Of a stretch of 64,000 nt of DNA, positions 26,709 through 35,861 are shown in pieces (within the stretch, counting starts at the first letter, position 1; the number at the start of each line of letters is the position of its first letter). The notes beneath the pieces are model-generated. The model saw only the letters and a list, made by a program, of their open reading frames with translations. It was not told the origin of the DNA and made no database searches. The stretch is taken from contig CAZKZP010000006.1 in the NCBI GenBank assembly GCA_964557295.1, forward strand, positions 1 through 64,000, in the 5' to 3' direction. Origin of the DNA: JBFMHP01 sp964557295 (GTDB lineage Bacteria > Pseudomonadota > Gammaproteobacteria > RBG-16-57-12). A program made the translations under genes and the position numbers.

Positions 26709-27652
26709 CGGCCCAGGACCAGGCCGGTGAGATCGTGGCCGCGGGCGAATTCCCCCGCCGGCACGGCGCGCTTGCCCGCCAATTGCACCTCGGTCAGACG
26801 CAGCACACCGGCGCCGGTCACCACATCGATGCCCGCCGCGCCGCAGGCGAGCACCGTCCCCGGCGCCTGCGCAGCCGAGGCGGGGCGCGGCGCGGCGCGC
26901 AGGATGCGGAACGTCTCGCCGCGCAGCAGGGTGTAGGCCATCGGCCAGGGATGGAAGGCCCGCACGCAGCGATCCAAGGCCGCGGCCGGCAGCGCCCAAT
27001 CGATTTCGGCCTCGCTCTTTTGCAGTTTCGCGGCGTAATTGGCCTGGGCGTTATCTTGCGGCTGCGCCTGAAGACCGCCGCGCAGCTGCGCGAGCACCTC
27101 GACCAAGGCCGCCGCGCCGAGACCCGCCAAGCGGTCGTGGAGCTCCTGCGCGGTATCGGTGGGGTGGATCGGACAAGTGACGATCTTGAGCATGCCGCCG
27201 GTGTCGAGTCCGGCGTCCATCTGCATGATGGTCACACCCGATTCGCTATCACCGGCCAGGATGGCACGCTGGATCGGCGCCGCGCCGCGCCAGCGCGGCA
27301 GGATCGAGGCGTGGACATTGAGGCAGCCGTAGCGCGGGATGTCGAGCACGGCCTGCGGCAGGATCAAGCCGTACGCGACCACCACCATCACATCGGGGGC
27401 CAGCGCCGCCAGCTCTGCCTGCGCCACCGGGGTTTTCAGCGACTCCGGCTGATACACGGGAAGCCCACGCGCCACGGCCAGCTGTTTGACCGGGCTCGGC
27501 GTGAGCTTGCGCCCGCGCCCGGCCGGCCGGTCGGGCTGGGTATACACCGCGCACACCTGATGTGGGGAGTCCAGCACCGCCTGCAAGGTCACCGCAGCGA
27601 ATTCCGGCGTGCCGGCGAAGACGATCTTCAGTGGTAGGGTTGACGCATACAT
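26705..27652 (-). CDS. fmt: Methionyl-tRNA formyltransferase
   Basis: Formylates Met-tRNAi with 10-formyl-tetrahydrofolate so that translation can initiate. The 315-residue protein matches E. coli Fmt (315). Signatures are IVFAGTPEFAAVTL at the start, NVHASILPRWRGAAPIQRAI with the catalytic Asn/His, and DAGLDTGGML. The ATG at 27652 (MYASTLPL) is chosen because AGGAG lies 8 bases upstream; an upstream in-frame TTG is not supported. def lies 48 bases upstream and rsmB overlaps the end, giving the standard def-fmt-rsmB operon. Confidence 0.97.
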   Translation of the reverse strand: MYASTLPLKIVFAGTPEFAAVTLQAVLDSPHQVCAVYTQPDRPAGRGRKLTPSPVKQLAVARGLPVYQPESLKTPVAQAELAALAPDVMVVVAYGLILPQAVLDIPRYGCLNVHASILPRWRGAAPIQRAILAGDSESGVTIMQMDAGLDTGGMLKIVTCPIHPTDTAQELHDRLAGLGAAALVEVLAQLRGGLQAQPQDNAQANYAAKLQKSEAEIDWALPAAALDRCVRAFHPWPMAYTLLRGETFRILRAAPRPASAAQAPGTVLACGAAGIDVVTGAGVLRLTEVQLAGKRAVPAGEFARGHDLTGLVLGR

Positions 27653-27700
27653 CTGCCCGCTCCTAAGAATGTTATTTTGCAACCTGATGGAACGGACCGG

Positions 27701-28201
27701 TCACACCGTGCGACTGTGTTTCTCAAGCTTCTTGCGTATGCGTTGGCGCTTCAACGGCGAAAGATAATCGACGAACACCTTGCCATCCAAATGATCGATC
27801 TCGTGCTGGATGCACACCGCCAGCAAGTCCTCGGCCTCGAGCTCGAACGGCTTGCCATCGGCATCCAGGGCGGCCACTTTCACATGGCGGGCGCGCTCGA
27901 CCTCATCGTAGATCCCCGGCACCGAGAGGCAACCTTCCTCCAGCACGATCTGGCCATCACGCTCCAGGATCTTCGGGTTGATCAACACCAGGGGCTGATC
28001 GCTCGTTTCGGAGACATCGATCACGATGATGCGCTTGTGGACATCGACCTGCGTGGCCGCCAAACCGATGCCGGGGGCCGCGTACATGGTTTCGAACATG
28101 TCGCCCACCAGGCGGCGGATCGCATCATCGACCACCTGCACCGGGGCCGCCTGGATACGCAGGCGGTCGTCAGGAAAATGAAGTATGGGTAGTATCGCCA
28201 T
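27701..28201 (-). CDS. def: Peptide deformylase
   Basis: Fe(II)-dependent enzyme that removes the formyl group from new proteins, undoing the modification placed by Fmt. The 166-residue length is normal. All three active-site motifs are present: GIGLAATQV, EGCLSVPG and HEIDHLDG (metal ligands Cys and two His, catalytic Glu). It is the first gene of the def-fmt-rsmB run and is divergent from the LysM gene; a TATAAT box lies 43 bases before the start. Confidence 0.97.
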   Translation of the reverse strand: MAILPILHFPDDRLRIQAAPVQVVDDAIRRLVGDMFETMYAAPGIGLAATQVDVHKRIIVIDVSETSDQPLVLINPKILERDGQIVLEEGCLSVPGIYDEVERARHVKVAALDADGKPFELEAEDLLAVCIQHEIDHLDGKVFVDYLSPLKRQRIRKKLEKHSRTV

Positions 28202-28243
28202 CAGATCAGCATCTTGGGTTGAAAATGTCTATTAATTTCAAGA

Positions 28244-28249
28244 ATTATA
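28244..28249 (-). promoter_or_regulatory. Candidate -10 box for def-fmt-rsmB
   Basis: A perfect TATAAT on the minus strand, in the divergent def/LysM intergenic space (28202-28447), would start transcription near 28237. No clear -35 hexamer is seen at 17 bases, so the call rests on the -10 alone. Confidence 0.4.
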
Positions 28250-28447
28250 AGGGATGCCCTGTGCCGCGACCAGCGGGGTTTGCCGCAAAACCCGGCGCCG
28301 CCATGTGAAATTCGCCCACCAGTTCCCAAAACACCCTTAACTTAGTTGAAATGGCTCCGATATCTTTTGAAAATAAAAGTTATGATCTAGAGACTTCCCC
28401 GGGTTTCTAATACACTCGACGCTATCAAGATAACAAGGAAAAGCTCC

Positions 28448-29497
28448 ATGCCTATAATAAAGCATATCCTGGCCCTGCTGCTGGCCTTGTCCTCCGCCGG
28501 CGCCTATGCCGACACCATCGCCCTCAATCCGAATCACCCGGATCGCTACGTCGTCGTCAAGGGCGATACCCTGTGGGACATCAGCGCCCGCTTCCTGCGC
28601 GACCCCTGGCGCTGGCCCGAGGTGTGGAACTACAACCCGCAGATCGACAATCCGCACCTGATCTATCCCGGCGACACCATCACCCTGGTCTACCGTGACG
28701 GCAAACCCGTACTCATGCTCGAACGCGGCACGGCGGCAACCACCGCCAATGTGGTGAAGCTCTCGCCCACCGCGCATCGAGCCGAATTGCCCACCGAGGT
28801 CACCAGCGGCATCCCGATGGAGAAGATCGCGCCGTTCCTCACCAATACCCGCATCATCAGCCAGCGTGATCTCGACAGCGCCGGCTACATCGTCGCGATC
28901 GACGGCGAACGCCTCATCGGCGGCACCGGTCACAAGATCTTCGCGCGCAAGATCCGCCCCGATGACAACAACCGCTTCATCATCATCCGGGCGAGCAAGG
29001 CCTACTACAACCAGAACGACACCAAGAATCCGCTGGGCTTCGAGGCCCTCCATGTCGGCGACGCCGTGCTGCAAGCCATGGACGATCCGGCCACCTTCCT
29101 GGTGCGCCAGGCCAACCGCGAGGTGCTGATCGGCGACAAACTGATCCCGGCGCCCACCGAGGAGATCCCGTCCAACTTCACACCGCACGCCCCGCAATCC
29201 TCGGTCGCCGGCCAGATCATCTCCGTCGTCGATGGCGTGTCGCGTATCGGCCAATATCAAGTGGTCGTGGTCAATCTGGGCGAAAAAGACGGCATGGAGT
29301 CCGGCCACGTGCTGGCGGTCAAACAATCCGGCATCACGGTGCGCGACAGCTTCACTGAAAAGGGTGAGAAGGTCACCCTGCCGGAAAACCGCGCCGGGCT
29401 GGTGATGGTCTTCAAGGTCTTTGAAAACGTCAGCTACGCCATCGTCCTCGAGGCCTATAACGAAATGCGCCTCTATGACGATGTCGCCACCCCCTGA
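28448..29497 (+). CDS. Secreted LysM-domain protein
   Basis: A 349-residue exported protein with a signal peptide (about 1-22, AYA). A single LysM domain follows directly (about 33-85: YVVVKGDTLWDISARF ... LIYPGDTI) and should bind peptidoglycan. The remaining 260 residues are a beta-rich region of unknown function, with repeated sections such as DAVLQAMDDPATFLV and VVVNLGEKDGMESGHVLAV. Proteins of this design regularly lie between def and dprA in gammaproteobacteria. It is divergent from def, and dprA follows after 34 bases on the same strand. No catalytic domain is visible. Confidence 0.88.
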   Translation: MPIIKHILALLLALSSAGAYADTIALNPNHPDRYVVVKGDTLWDISARFLRDPWRWPEVWNYNPQIDNPHLIYPGDTITLVYRDGKPVLMLERGTAATTANVVKLSPTAHRAELPTEVTSGIPMEKIAPFLTNTRIISQRDLDSAGYIVAIDGERLIGGTGHKIFARKIRPDDNNRFIIIRASKAYYNQNDTKNPLGFEALHVGDAVLQAMDDPATFLVRQANREVLIGDKLIPAPTEEIPSNFTPHAPQSSVAGQIISVVDGVSRIGQYQVVVVNLGEKDGMESGHVLAVKQSGITVRDSFTEKGEKVTLPENRAGLVMVFKVFENVSYAIVLEAYNEMRLYDDVATP

Positions 29498-29531
29498 GGC
29501 GTAACACCCCCTTACCTGGATACAGAGGATC

Positions 29532-30635
29532 ATGGACGATCTCGCCTACTGGCTGGCCTTGCACCTCGCACCGGGGATAGGCCCCGTCGCCATCCGCCGC
29601 CTGCTCGATGCCTACGGTCATCCCCGCCGGATGTTCGAAGCCGATAGTCCCCCGCATCGGCTTGGGTCGCTGCCAGACGAAACACTCGCTTACTTCAAAT
29701 CGCCCGATTGGGCAGCCGTCGAGTTTACGATTCGCTGGGCCGAGCAGCCCGATCGCCACGTCCTCGCCTATGACGACCCGCGTTACCCGCCGCAACTGCG
29801 CGAAATCCACGACGCCCCGGCCGTGCTCTTCGTCATCGGCGATCCATCGCACCTCGGCCGCCCCCAGATCGCCATGGTCGGCAGCCGCAACCCCAGCGCC
29901 GCGGGCAAACAGACCGCCCGCCTCATGGCCGGCGCCCTGACCGCCGCCGGCTACACCGTCACCAGCGGCCTGGCGCTTGGGGTCGATACCGCCAGCCACG
30001 AAGGCGCGCTGGAGCAGCAGGGCGCCACCATCGCCGTGACCGGCACCGGCCTCGACCGCATCTACCCCGCGCGCAACAAACCGCTGGCACAACGAATCAC
30101 CCAGCACGGCGCCCTGGTCTCGGAGTTCCCGCTTGGAACACCGCCGCTGCCCGGCAATTTCCCCCGACGCAATCGCATCATCAGCGGCCTCTCGCTGGGC
30201 ACACTCGTGGTGGAGGCGGGACTCGCCAGCGGCTCCCTGATCACCGCGCACCTGGCTGCCGAGCAAGGGCGCGAGGTCTTCGCCATCCCCGGCTCGATCC
30301 ACAATCCCGTGGCGAAGGGCTGCCACCATCTGATCCGCCAAGGCGCCAAACTGGTTGAAGGCATCGAAGACATCCTGCTCGAACTCCCGCCCCTCACGCC
30401 CAGCGCTGCGGGCGCCGGCGCGGCGCGCCGATCGACCCCAGAACGCATGGACGGCGAGCTGGCCTCCCTCTTGAACCTGATCGGCTACGACCCCGTCTCG
30501 CCCGATAGATTGATCGAGCAAAGTGGATTGACGGCCGATAGAGTTTCCTCCATGCTGTTGACATTGGAATTGCGACAGCTGGTGACGTCCTCGGCGGGCC
30601 GTTATTGCCGTTTACCCGAAAAGGCGAATGAATGA
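29532..30635 (+). CDS. dprA: DNA-processing protein DprA
   Basis: Loads RecA onto incoming single-stranded DNA in natural transformation. The 367-residue protein has an N-terminal SAM-like helical region (LAPGIGPVAIRRLL), the central Rossmann domain with MVGSRNPSAAGK, TSGLALGVDTASHEGAL, NFPRRNRIISGLS, VVEAGLASGSLITA and FAIPGSIHNPVAKG, and a C-terminal winged-helix-like DprA_WH segment (about 300-365). Its stop overlaps the smg start as ATGA. Its presence does not by itself show that the organism is competent. Confidence 0.96.
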   Translation: MDDLAYWLALHLAPGIGPVAIRRLLDAYGHPRRMFEADSPPHRLGSLPDETLAYFKSPDWAAVEFTIRWAEQPDRHVLAYDDPRYPPQLREIHDAPAVLFVIGDPSHLGRPQIAMVGSRNPSAAGKQTARLMAGALTAAGYTVTSGLALGVDTASHEGALEQQGATIAVTGTGLDRIYPARNKPLAQRITQHGALVSEFPLGTPPLPGNFPRRNRIISGLSLGTLVVEAGLASGSLITAHLAAEQGREVFAIPGSIHNPVAKGCHHLIRQGAKLVEGIEDILLELPPLTPSAAGAGAARRSTPERMDGELASLLNLIGYDPVSPDRLIEQSGLTADRVSSMLLTLELRQLVTSSAGRYCRLPEKANE

Positions 30636-31111
30636 AAGAAAACCTCCTGGATATCTTGATGTATCTTTTTGAAAACTATATGGATATTGAGGATGGATTC
30701 GAGCCCGACCAGGCCAGCCTGCACTCCGATCTCGCCGCCGCCGGCTTCGATGAACAGGAAATCGACAAGGCCTTTGACTGGCTCGATGGCTTGAGCAACC
30801 TACAGACCAGCCCCCAGGAGTCCCTGACGACCCCGGGCAATTCTCACCGCTTCTACAGCAGCGAAGAAAGCAAGCGCATCGACGTCGAGTGCCAAGGCTT
30901 TCTGCTCACGCTCGAACAGCTCGGCATCCTCGATCCCACCAGCCGCGAGCTGGTCCTGGACCGCATCATGGCCCTGGGCAGCGAAGAAGTCGATATCGAC
31001 CAGGTAAAGTGGATCACCATGCTGGTGCTCTTCAACCAGCCAGGCAAAGACGCCGCCTTCGCCTGGATGGAAAACCTGGTCTTCCAGGAACACATGGGCA
31101 CCCTGCACTAA
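30632..31111 (+). CDS. smg: Smg family protein (DUF494)
   Basis: A 159-residue conserved cytoplasmic protein of unknown function, almost always found between dprA and topA in gamma- and betaproteobacteria. The N-terminus MKENLLDILMYLFENYM and the C-terminal VKWITMLVLFNQPGKDAAFAWMENLVF are the family's recognisable blocks. The start codon overlaps the dprA stop (ATGA), so translation is coupled. The sequence is helical and acidic, with no catalytic motif. Confidence 0.95.
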   Translation: MKENLLDILMYLFENYMDIEDGFEPDQASLHSDLAAAGFDEQEIDKAFDWLDGLSNLQTSPQESLTTPGNSHRFYSSEESKRIDVECQGFLLTLEQLGILDPTSRELVLDRIMALGSEEVDIDQVKWITMLVLFNQPGKDAAFAWMENLVFQEHMGTLH

Positions 31112-31338
31112 ACCCGAATTTTCCATTCGCGATCTACTGCGAACGAACAATACGGCGAATCCGGGCTAAAAAAATCGTTGCATCGCACAGCACTTTTTGC
31201 TCAATATTGGCCACTGACAGTCCGATACACCCCGTACCTCCGTTGCTCGATAGCCTAGGGAAGGTGTTTGTCCATATGCGCCAACGCCTTCTCAAGTCAT
31301 TGAATTAAAAATAACTTTGTCCGACTGACACAATACCC

Positions 31339-33636
31339 ATGGGAACAAAACTCGTCATTGTTGAATCGCCGGCCAAGGCCAAGACCATCAACAAATATCT
31401 CGGCAAGGACTACAAGGTCCTCGCCTCCTACGGCCATGTGCGAGACCTACTGCCCAAGGAAGGCGCGGTCGACCCGGACAACGATTTTTTCATGAAATAC
31501 CAGCTCATCGAAAAAAATCAGAAACATGTCGCCGAGATCATCAAGGCGCTCAAACCCGCCGACACCCTGCTGCTGGCCACTGACCCGGACCGCGAAGGCG
31601 AGGCGATCTCCTGGCATCTCTACGAACTGCTCAACGAGAAGGGGCTGCTGGACAAGAAACACGTGGCGCGCATCGTCTTCCACGAGATCACCAAACGCGC
31701 CGTCGCCGAGGCCATTGAACACCCGCGCGATCTGTCCCTGGACCTGGTCAATGCGCAGCAAAGCCGCCGCGCCCTCGACTACCTGGTCGGTTTCAACCTC
31801 TCGCCGCTGCTGTGGAAGAAGGTGCGCCGCGGTCTGTCCGCCGGGCGCGTGCAAAGCCCCGCGCTGCGCATGATCGTCGAGCGCGAGGAAGAGATCGAGC
31901 GCTTCGAGTCAAAGGAATACTGGACCATCGAGGCCGACTCGCGCGCCAAGGGCCAGGGTTTCGTCGCCAAGCTCACGCATTTCCAGGACGAGAAGATCAG
32001 CCAGTTCAGCATCACCGACGGCAAGCACGCCGAGAAGGTGCAGTCGACCATACGCAAGGCCGCCCAAGGCGCCCTGCACGTCATCAAGGTCGAGAAGAAG
32101 CAGCGCAAACGCAATCCGGCCGCGCCCTTCACCACCTCGACGCTGCAACAGGAGGCCTCGCGCAAGCTGGGCTTCACCGCGCAGCGCACCATGCGCACCG
32201 CGCAGCAGCTCTATGAAGGGATCGACATCGGCGGCGAGACCGTCGGCCTCATCACCTACATGCGTACCGACTCGGTCAATCTCTCGCAAGAGGCCATCGC
32301 CGAACTGCGCGCCCTGATCACCGAGCGCTACGGCAGCGACAACCTGCCCGCCGCGCCGCGTCTCTTCAAGACCAAGGCCAAGAACGCCCAAGAGGCGCAC
32401 GAGGCGATCCGTCCGACCTCGGCGAATCTGCTGCCGGAGAAGGTCAGCGACCACCTCACCAAGGACCAGGCCAAACTCTATGAATTGATCTGGAAGCGCG
32501 CGGTGGCCAGCCAGATGATCCACGCTACCATCGACACCGTCGGCGCCGACCTGCAGGCCGGCGCCGGTAACGTGTTCCGCGCCACCGGTTCGACCATCGC
32601 CATCCCCGGCTACATGGCGGTCTATCAGGAAGACGTGGATGACGCCGCCCAGGCCGAAGAAGGCGAAAACGCCGTGCTGCCGCCGATGCGCGAAGGCGAC
32701 ACCATCGAACTGGCCGAGGTGCGCGCCGAACAACACTTCACCGAGCCGCCGCCGCGCTACACCGAGGCGAGCCTGGTCAAGGCGCTGGAGGAATACGGCA
32801 TCGGCCGTCCCTCGACCTACGCCAACATCATCTCAACGCTGCAGCAGCGCGAATATGTCGAACTGGACAAGCGCCGCTTCACGCCCACCGACGTCGGCCG
32901 GGTGGTGAACAAATTCCTCACCGAACATTTCACCACCTACGTGGACTACGATTTCACCGCACGCCTGGAAGACGAGCTCGACGCCGTCTCGCGCGGCGAG
33001 AAGGAATGGATCCCCCTGATGAACGAGTTCTGGGGACCGTTCAAGGCACTGGTCGACGACAAGGAACAATCCGTCAGCCGCAAGGACGTGACGCAAGAGG
33101 CCCTTGATGAGGCGTGTCCGAAGTGCGGCAAGCAACTCACCAAGCGCCTGGGCCGGCGCGGCAGCTTCATCGGCTGCAGCGGCTATCCCGAGTGTGATTA
33201 CACCCGCAACATCGACGACGGCGAGGCCGGCCCCGCCCAGCCCGAGGTCGTCGAAGGCCGCACCTGTCCGACCTGCGACTCGCCGCTGATCATCCGCCAG
33301 GGCCGCTACGGCAAGTTCATCGGCTGCAGCGCCTATCCGAAGTGCAAATACATCGAGCCGCTCGAAAAACCGGCCGACACCGGCGTCACCTGCCCCGAGT
33401 GCAAGCAGGGCTCGATGCTGGGGCGCAAATCGCGCTACGGCAAACTGTTCTATTCCTGCTCGCGCTACCCGGACTGCAAATACGCCGTCTGGAACGCGCC
33501 GGTCAACGAGCCCTGCCCCGCCTGCGGCTGGCCAATCATGACGCTCAAGACCACCAAGCGCAAAGGCACCGAGAAGGTGTGCCCGCAGAAGGAATGCGGC
33601 CACAGCATCCCCGTGGAAGCCGAAGCCACCGAGTAG
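31339..33636 (+). CDS. topA: DNA topoisomerase I
   Basis: Type IA topoisomerase that relaxes negative supercoils. The 765-residue protein starts with a TOPRIM domain (LVIVESPAKAKTI, and DPDREGEA with metal-binding acids), followed by the gate domains with the nucleophile Y307 in GLITYMRTDSVN. The C-terminus carries four four-cysteine zinc-ribbon modules (starting CPKCGK, CPTCDS, CPECKQ and CPACGW), one more than E. coli TopA, which has three intact Zn fingers in its 865 residues. smg lies 227 bases upstream. A 24-base palindrome follows the stop directly. Confidence 0.97.
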   Translation: MGTKLVIVESPAKAKTINKYLGKDYKVLASYGHVRDLLPKEGAVDPDNDFFMKYQLIEKNQKHVAEIIKALKPADTLLLATDPDREGEAISWHLYELLNEKGLLDKKHVARIVFHEITKRAVAEAIEHPRDLSLDLVNAQQSRRALDYLVGFNLSPLLWKKVRRGLSAGRVQSPALRMIVEREEEIERFESKEYWTIEADSRAKGQGFVAKLTHFQDEKISQFSITDGKHAEKVQSTIRKAAQGALHVIKVEKKQRKRNPAAPFTTSTLQQEASRKLGFTAQRTMRTAQQLYEGIDIGGETVGLITYMRTDSVNLSQEAIAELRALITERYGSDNLPAAPRLFKTKAKNAQEAHEAIRPTSANLLPEKVSDHLTKDQAKLYELIWKRAVASQMIHATIDTVGADLQAGAGNVFRATGSTIAIPGYMAVYQEDVDDAAQAEEGENAVLPPMREGDTIELAEVRAEQHFTEPPPRYTEASLVKALEEYGIGRPSTYANIISTLQQREYVELDKRRFTPTDVGRVVNKFLTEHFTTYVDYDFTARLEDELDAVSRGEKEWIPLMNEFWGPFKALVDDKEQSVSRKDVTQEALDEACPKCGKQLTKRLGRRGSFIGCSGYPECDYTRNIDDGEAGPAQPEVVEGRTCPTCDSPLIIRQGRYGKFIGCSAYPKCKYIEPLEKPADTGVTCPECKQGSMLGRKSRYGKLFYSCSRYPDCKYAVWNAPVNEPCPACGWPIMTLKTTKRKGTEKVCPQKECGHSIPVEAEATE

Positions 33637-33660
33637 CGTTTGGGCCGCGCGGCCCAAACG
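33637..33660 (+). terminator. Perfect 24-base palindrome after topA
   Basis: CGTTTGGGCCGC followed by its exact reverse complement begins one base after the topA stop. It would fold into a very stable GC hairpin, but no T-run follows, so it may be a factor-assisted terminator, a 3' stabiliser or a protein-binding palindrome. Confidence 0.5.
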
Positions 33661-33697
33661 CGCCCATGTAAAATCCGGGTTCAATTTCGGAAACCTA

Positions 33698-33706
33698 TGC
33701 TAGAAT
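33698..33706 (+). promoter_or_regulatory. Candidate extended -10 promoter of prk
   Basis: TGC-TAGAAT forms an extended -10 element about 100 bases before the phosphoribulokinase start. The region 15-17 bases upstream (TTCAAT/GTTCAA) is a weak -35. The long leader that follows contains no recognised riboswitch. Confidence 0.35.
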
Positions 33707-33805
33707 GGGCGCTCATTTTTGGCGCGACCGGCATGCCACGCCTGGCGAAAAAAGACCCGCGCCGACCACCGTTTTCATAAGCAATCGTTTTAAGGAGAGA
33801 CCTCG

Positions 33806-34672
33806 ATGTCTACCAAGCACCCAGTAATCGCGGTGACCGGCTCATCCGGCGCGGGCACCACCACCGTCAAGGTGGCGTTCGAACACATCTTCCGCCGCGA
33901 AGGCATCAACCCGGTCGTGGTCGAAGGCGACAGCTTCCACCGCTACGACCGCACCGAGATGCGCGCCCAGTTGAAAAAGGCCAACGAAGAGCGCCGCGTG
34001 CTCAGCCACTTCGGCCCCGAGGGCAACCACTTCGACAAGATCGAAGAACTGTTCAAGACCTACGGCGAAACCGGCGTGGGCAAGAAGCGCTACTACCTGC
34101 ACAACCACGAAGAGGCCGAGCCGTATGGCCAGGAGCCCGGCACCTTCACGCCGTGGCAAGACATCCAGGCCGGCACCGATCTGCTGTTCTATGAAGGCCT
34201 GCACGGCGGCGTGGTCGATGAGGCCGTCAACGCGGCGCGTTTCGTCGACCTGTTGATCGGCGTGGTGCCGATCGTCAACCTGGAGTGGATCCAGAAGATC
34301 CATCGCGACACCGCCCAGCGCGGCTACTCCGTGGAAGCGGTCACCGACACCATCCTGCGCCGCATGCACGACTACGTGCATTACATCACCCCGCAGTTCT
34401 CGCGCACGCACGTCAACTTCCAGCGCGTGCCGACCGTCGACACCTCCAACCCGTTCATCGCGCGCGACATCCCGACGCCCGACGAGAGCTTCATCGTCAT
34501 CCGCTTCCGCGATCCGGGCAAGATCGACTTCCCGTATCTGCTGAACATGATCCAGAACTCGTTCATGTCGCGCCGCAACACCCTCGTCGTCCCCGGCGGC
34601 AAGATGGGCTTCGCCATGGAGCTGATCCTGACCCCGATGATCCACGAGCTGATGGAAAAACGCGGCCGTTGA
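33806..34672 (+). CDS. prk: Phosphoribulokinase (class I, proteobacterial)
   Basis: Phosphorylates ribulose 5-phosphate to ribulose 1,5-bisphosphate, the substrate of RuBisCO, and so marks the Calvin cycle. The 288-residue length is typical of the bacterial class I octameric enzyme. The P-loop GSSGAGTTTVKVAFEH, VVEGDSFHRYDRTEM, LFYEGLHGGVVD and IVNLEWIQKIHRD are all present. The start has AGGAGAGA upstream. It stands alone between topA and a strong terminator; no RuBisCO genes are in this window, so the rest of the pathway must lie elsewhere. Confidence 0.97.
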   Translation: MSTKHPVIAVTGSSGAGTTTVKVAFEHIFRREGINPVVVEGDSFHRYDRTEMRAQLKKANEERRVLSHFGPEGNHFDKIEELFKTYGETGVGKKRYYLHNHEEAEPYGQEPGTFTPWQDIQAGTDLLFYEGLHGGVVDEAVNAARFVDLLIGVVPIVNLEWIQKIHRDTAQRGYSVEAVTDTILRRMHDYVHYITPQFSRTHVNFQRVPTVDTSNPFIARDIPTPDESFIVIRFRDPGKIDFPYLLNMIQNSFMSRRNTLVVPGGKMGFAMELILTPMIHELMEKRGR

Positions 34673-34691
34673 TAACCGGCGCGCGCGCAAC

Positions 34692-34720
34692 AAAAAAGGG
34701 CGGTTCATCCGCCCTTTTTT
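34692..34720 (+). terminator. Rho-independent terminator of prk
   Basis: AAAAAAGGGCGG-TTCAT-CCGCCCTTTTTT forms a 12-base stem with a T-run, 20 bases after the prk stop. It is A-rich on the other side and could also act on the minus strand. Confidence 0.93.
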
Positions 34721-35032
34721 ATTGCCATCACAGACAACCAGCCAGGCTGATAGCGGTAGATACTTATGCCCAGATTTAATAAAAGCCACTTTGCTACCGA
34801 TAATACAAGACGTGTACTCCCCCTTCTGGGGATACACAGCATATGAACCAACAGCAGATTTGCAGCCACATTCGCCAATAGACTTTTTCATCTGCAAATC
34901 AAAAGACAAAACAGCGACTCTTCCTTCTGCGGATATATTCATGCTATTAATGGCCATACAGACGGAGAGTCGATTGTTAAGGTTCGCCAGCCCAGCAGCA
35001 CCCGCTATAGCGCATGACTCCTGGAACGACAA
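34721..35032 (-). pseudogene. Probable remnant of a small secreted-protein gene
   Basis: The 338 bases between the prk terminator and the next gene hold a minus-strand open frame of about 100 codons that looks protein-like, unlike an antisense shadow. It contains spaced cysteines (SVCMAIN, GECGCKSAVGSY, TSCIIGS, VVCDG) and a beta-rich core with LSFDLQMKKSI. The only start is a TTG at 35032, directly after an in-frame stop, and no signal peptide precedes the core. At the other end it runs without a stop through the prk terminator. Both ends therefore look lost. The cysteine pattern reminds me of the DUF2195 family, from memory and unchecked. It may instead be chance coding in AT-rich spacer. 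Confidence 0.4.
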
Positions 35033-35058
35033 GGATTAAAAGGAGGCGTCTGTAACCA

Positions 35059-35685
35059 ATGAAATTGCAGAGTGTAAGCATTGCCAGCATAAGCATGCTT
35101 TTGTTACTCGCCTCTTCATATGCAAGCTCTGAAGTGTATAAGCATGTCGATAAAAATGGGGGGATTACTTTTTCAGACCAGCCTATGGCGGACTCAGATG
35201 AAAAGGTGGTTTCTCGGGGAATAAAAAATCTTCCCGATGCCTCTGCTGATAGCGCACGGAACCTTTTTCCCCCAGGCGCAAGCAATGATCCCATTGCAGC
35301 CGCAGGAGCAGTCGCAGGACTCGCGATGGCGATCAATACGTCGGCCGATTGGTGTGTAAACAATTTTCCTTCGATGACACACAAAATCAAAGACGCGCGC
35401 TCGCAATGGGAAAGAACCAATCAAGTCGTAATCAACAAGAGTTGGCATATTCTGCGCGCAAGCATGTCGAATACCGAAGTGACAAAACTCACCAACTCGC
35501 TTGAGCTTGATCGATCAAACATCACGACAACTATTGATCGCTTGTCGCAAGAAGAAAAGCAAAAAATTTGCAGCGATCTGCCACAGAAATACGCATCTAG
35601 AGAAGTTAATATTGCGGCGCGAAAAGATCTCATCGATGCGCTCAATACTGCACTACAAAACACAGGATCATTGACGAAACACTGA
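35059..35685 (+). CDS. DUF4124-type secreted protein
   Basis: A 208-residue exported protein with a signal peptide (about 1-24) followed by the DUF4124 motif EVYKHVDKNGGITFSDQPM. The remaining part is helical and polar, has cysteines near residues 95 and 173, and resembles nothing I know. AGGAGG lies 12 bases before the ATG. Base composition is clearly more AT-rich than that of the housekeeping neighbours, as for the next two genes, which suggests a recent or lineage-specific insert. A second DUF4124 protein is at 53185 but shares only the N-terminal motif. The function is unknown; the location is periplasmic or outer envelope. Confidence 0.75.
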   Translation: MKLQSVSIASISMLLLLASSYASSEVYKHVDKNGGITFSDQPMADSDEKVVSRGIKNLPDASADSARNLFPPGASNDPIAAAGAVAGLAMAINTSADWCVNNFPSMTHKIKDARSQWERTNQVVINKSWHILRASMSNTEVTKLTNSLELDRSNITTTIDRLSQEEKQKICSDLPQKYASREVNIAARKDLIDALNTALQNTGSLTKH

Positions 35686-35861
35686 CTCGCAACGAACATG
35701 CCCGATCATACGGCGCCATGCCCCCGGCAGCATGGAATCCCTTGGCAAACTATGACGTCGGCAAACCATGCCAGACATCATGAACTGGGCCGGACATTTT
35801 CGAACATAGTGCCAGGATCCGCTGTCACCGCCGCTGGCAAATAACGATCCCTCCATGCAAC

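Noticed and set aside
28337..29533. 398-codon minus-strand frame opposite the LysM gene
   Set aside because: The plus-strand gene has a signal peptide and a good LysM domain; the reverse frame has neither a start signal nor a motif.
35668..35856. 62-codon minus-strand frame between the two accessory genes
   Set aside because: It has Cys/Arg-rich random character and overlaps the end of the DUF4124 gene; no ribosome site or family feature was seen.
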